Assembly (NCBI RefSeq): GCF_003367505.1
Contig: NZ_PXXX01000008.1
Coordinates: 158,909-222,908 of the forward strand
Source of the DNA: Lysinibacillus capsici
GTDB lineage: Bacteria; Bacillota; Bacilli; Bacillales_A; Planococcaceae
Direction: 5' to 3'
DNA: 64,000 nt
Part shown: in pieces, positions 62,817 to 64,000 of the stretch
Position numbering within the stretch: position 1 is the first letter of the stretch
Layout: each line of letters opens with the position of its first letter
The notes under the pieces: model-generated
What the model was told of the DNA's origin: nothing
Seen by the model: the letters and a program-made list of their open reading frames with translations, nothing else
Databases searched by the model: none
Program-made: the position numbers and the translations under genes

Positions 62817-62857
62817 GGAAAAAATTGCCTCGCTGTATTGGAGGCAATTTTTTTATG
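62817..62857. terminator. Bidirectional terminator between kbaA and the minus-strand gene
   Basis: AAAATTGCCTC (62821-62831) pairs with GAGGCAATTTT (62841-62851), with A- and T-runs on either side. Confidence 0.92.
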
Positions 62858-63509
62858 GCGCTTTTTTAGTTTGAACCTTATAACCAAATATATTTTCTTC
62901 AATCGACATAAACTTATGCTGTTGTATGAGAGTGTTAAGCTCTTTAAAGGATATTTGATTATTTTGATGGAGCGGGAAAAAGACAAAATCACCTTTTTGT
63001 AATTTCGGAGTTTTCTCACCTTGCCAAATAAGCGAAGGAGATAGTAAATTCATTTGTTGTTGGAATAAGGCTTTCTGTAAATCCTGTGAATATTGATGAT
63101 TTCGGGTAGCAAACCATAAAGGTTTTTCTTTTAAATATTTTTCGTAAGTATCAATATCCTTTTGGATGAGTGCAATGTCAACGGGTTCTTCTACTGAATC
63201 ATCCGGCCCAAGTAATCCTGTAGGCAATTTTCGTTGTTGGATAATTTTTAAATGCTCGGGTGACCGTTTTATCCAATCAGCATCTAAAAGTAGAAGTGGA
63301 TAAGGCTCTTTCACCGTTTGGAGCCATTCTAATAGAGAGTCATCAGAGAAAGAGATCTCTACAATAAGAGATGTGCCATAATGTCCTTTTGTGACCACTA
63401 CTGGTGCATTCGCAATATTAAATACAGAAATCATCGTTGAATTTATAGGCTTTAAAAAGGCAAAAAGCATTACAATTAAAAGCAGTGAAATCAACGTTTT
63501 ACGGACCAT
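62853..63509 (-). CDS. Secreted or anchored protein, possibly a degenerate polysaccharide deacetylase
   Basis: This gene occupies the pdaB place but lies on the opposite strand. One N-terminal hydrophobic segment (about 4-22) suggests export or anchoring. I do not recognise it securely. The order of pieces, LLLLDADW...LKIIQQRKLPTGLLGPD, then PLWFATRNHQYSQDLQKAL, LIWQGEK, KGDFVFFPLH and a final FKELNTLIQQHKFMSIEE, resembles a NodB deacetylase fold. However, TFDDGP is replaced by LLDADW and the metal-binding H-x3-H motif is missing, so it should not have deacetylase activity. 218 aa. ATG 63509 with a GAGG site. Confidence 0.6.
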   Translation of the reverse strand: MVRKTLISLLLIVMLFAFLKPINSTMISVFNIANAPVVVTKGHYGTSLIVEISFSDDSLLEWLQTVKEPYPLLLLDADWIKRSPEHLKIIQQRKLPTGLLGPDDSVEEPVDIALIQKDIDTYEKYLKEKPLWFATRNHQYSQDLQKALFQQQMNLLSPSLIWQGEKTPKLQKGDFVFFPLHQNNQISFKELNTLIQQHKFMSIEENIFGYKVQTKKAP

Positions 63510-63576
63510 AATGATAACCTCGTTTCTAAAATTAAAATAAAAAATGAATCTCTTTAAAAAAACTTATGATTTAGTG

Positions 63577-63606
63577 TTGACTTTCATGAATAATCGATGT
63601 TATTAT
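63577..63606 (+). promoter_or_regulatory. rRNA operon promoter
   Basis: TTGACT (63577-63582) and TATTAT (63601-63606) with an 18-base spacer, preceded by an AT-rich stretch that could act as an UP element. The leader that follows contains the CTTGAAAACTGAACAAG segment common around rRNA genes of Bacilli. Confidence 0.65.
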
Positions 63607-63776
63607 GTATAAGTCGCCAAGAGGTGACAACGAAATAAAGAAACATGAACCTTGAAAACTGAACAAGCAAAACGTAATCAATAAAGTTTTAAGTAGCTAG
63701 CTTCGGTTAGTGAACAAAACAAAAATTTTGGACATCAAACATGATGCCAGCAAAACAATTTGAGCTAATCAAATTT

Positions 63777-64000
63777 CTTTTATGGAGAGTTTGATCCTGG
63801 CTCAGGACGAACGCTGGCGGCGTGCCTAATACATGCAAGTCGAGCGAACAGAAAAGGAGCTTGCTCCTTTGACGTTAGCGGCGGACGGGTGAGTAACACG
63901 TGGGCAACCTACCCTATAGTTTGGGATAACTCCGGGAAACCGGGGCTAATACCGAATAATCTCTTTTGCTTCATGGTGAAAGACTGAAAGACGGTTTCGG
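63777..64000 (+). rRNA. rrs: 16S ribosomal RNA, 5' part
   Basis: The universal 5' end (TTTATGGAGAGTTTGATCC, then GGCTCAG...GAACGCTGGCGGCGTGCC) is clear, and the gene runs off the window at 64000. The V1-V2 region (AACAGAAAAGGAGCTTGCTC and the segment near 63960-64000) resembles what I recall for Lysinibacillus sphaericus/fusiformis. The mature 5' end is placed to within a few bases. Confidence 0.97.

Overview
The window is about 64 kb of low-GC Gram-positive chromosome. The partial 16S rRNA at the right edge, the spore genes cwlD, gerD and kbaA, and the protein sequences point to Lysinibacillus or a very close relative in the Bacillales. The genus call rests on recalled 16S variable-region sequence. 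Almost everything is the conserved radA-to-rrn block known from Bacillus subtilis, read left to right. I see no prophage, insertion sequence or CRISPR array.

Bases 1-11.5 kb: radA, yacL, ispD, a long EpsC-type serine acetyltransferase, ispF, gltX, a cysteine T-box ahead of cysS, then mrnC, rlmB, rae1, sigH, rpmG and secE. The disA gene expected between radA and yacL is absent. Bases 11.8-28.3 kb: nusG, rplK, rplA, the L10 leader with rplJ-rplL, rsmC, rpoB, rpoC, rplGB, rpsL, rpsG, fusA and tuf. Hairpin terminators or attenuators lie in most of the gaps, including the unusual secE-nusG and rpoB-rpoC gaps.

Bases 28.4-34.4 kb: an accessory block sits at the str/S10 junction. It holds a BceRS-type two-component system, its BceAB-type ABC transporter and a YuiF-like antiporter. 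Bases 34.6-49.1 kb: the S10, spc and alpha operons from rpsJ to rplQ run as one compact block. The map gene normally found between adk and infA survives only as a frameshifted relic. Bases 49.1-53.8 kb: a strongly structured intergenic RNA region, then ecfA1-ecfA2-ecfT-truA and the L13 leader with rplM-rpsI.

Bases 54-64 kb: accessory and sporulation genes. These are a 1018-residue sensor protein carrying two different kinase cores around a receiver domain, an ankyrin-repeat protein on the minus strand, a two-repeat lipoprotein, cwlD behind a good sigma-E-like promoter, salA, gerD (minus strand), kbaA and a minus-strand secreted protein that looks like a catalytically dead polysaccharide deacetylase in the place of pdaB. 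An rrn promoter and the 5' part of 16S rRNA close the window.

Most genes are housekeeping: translation, transcription, secretion, isoprenoid and cysteine supply, and tRNA charging. The least explained elements are the 49.2 kb structured RNA, the dual-kinase sensor, the map relic and the pdaB-locus protein. No wholly new multi-gene system is evident from the sequence alone.
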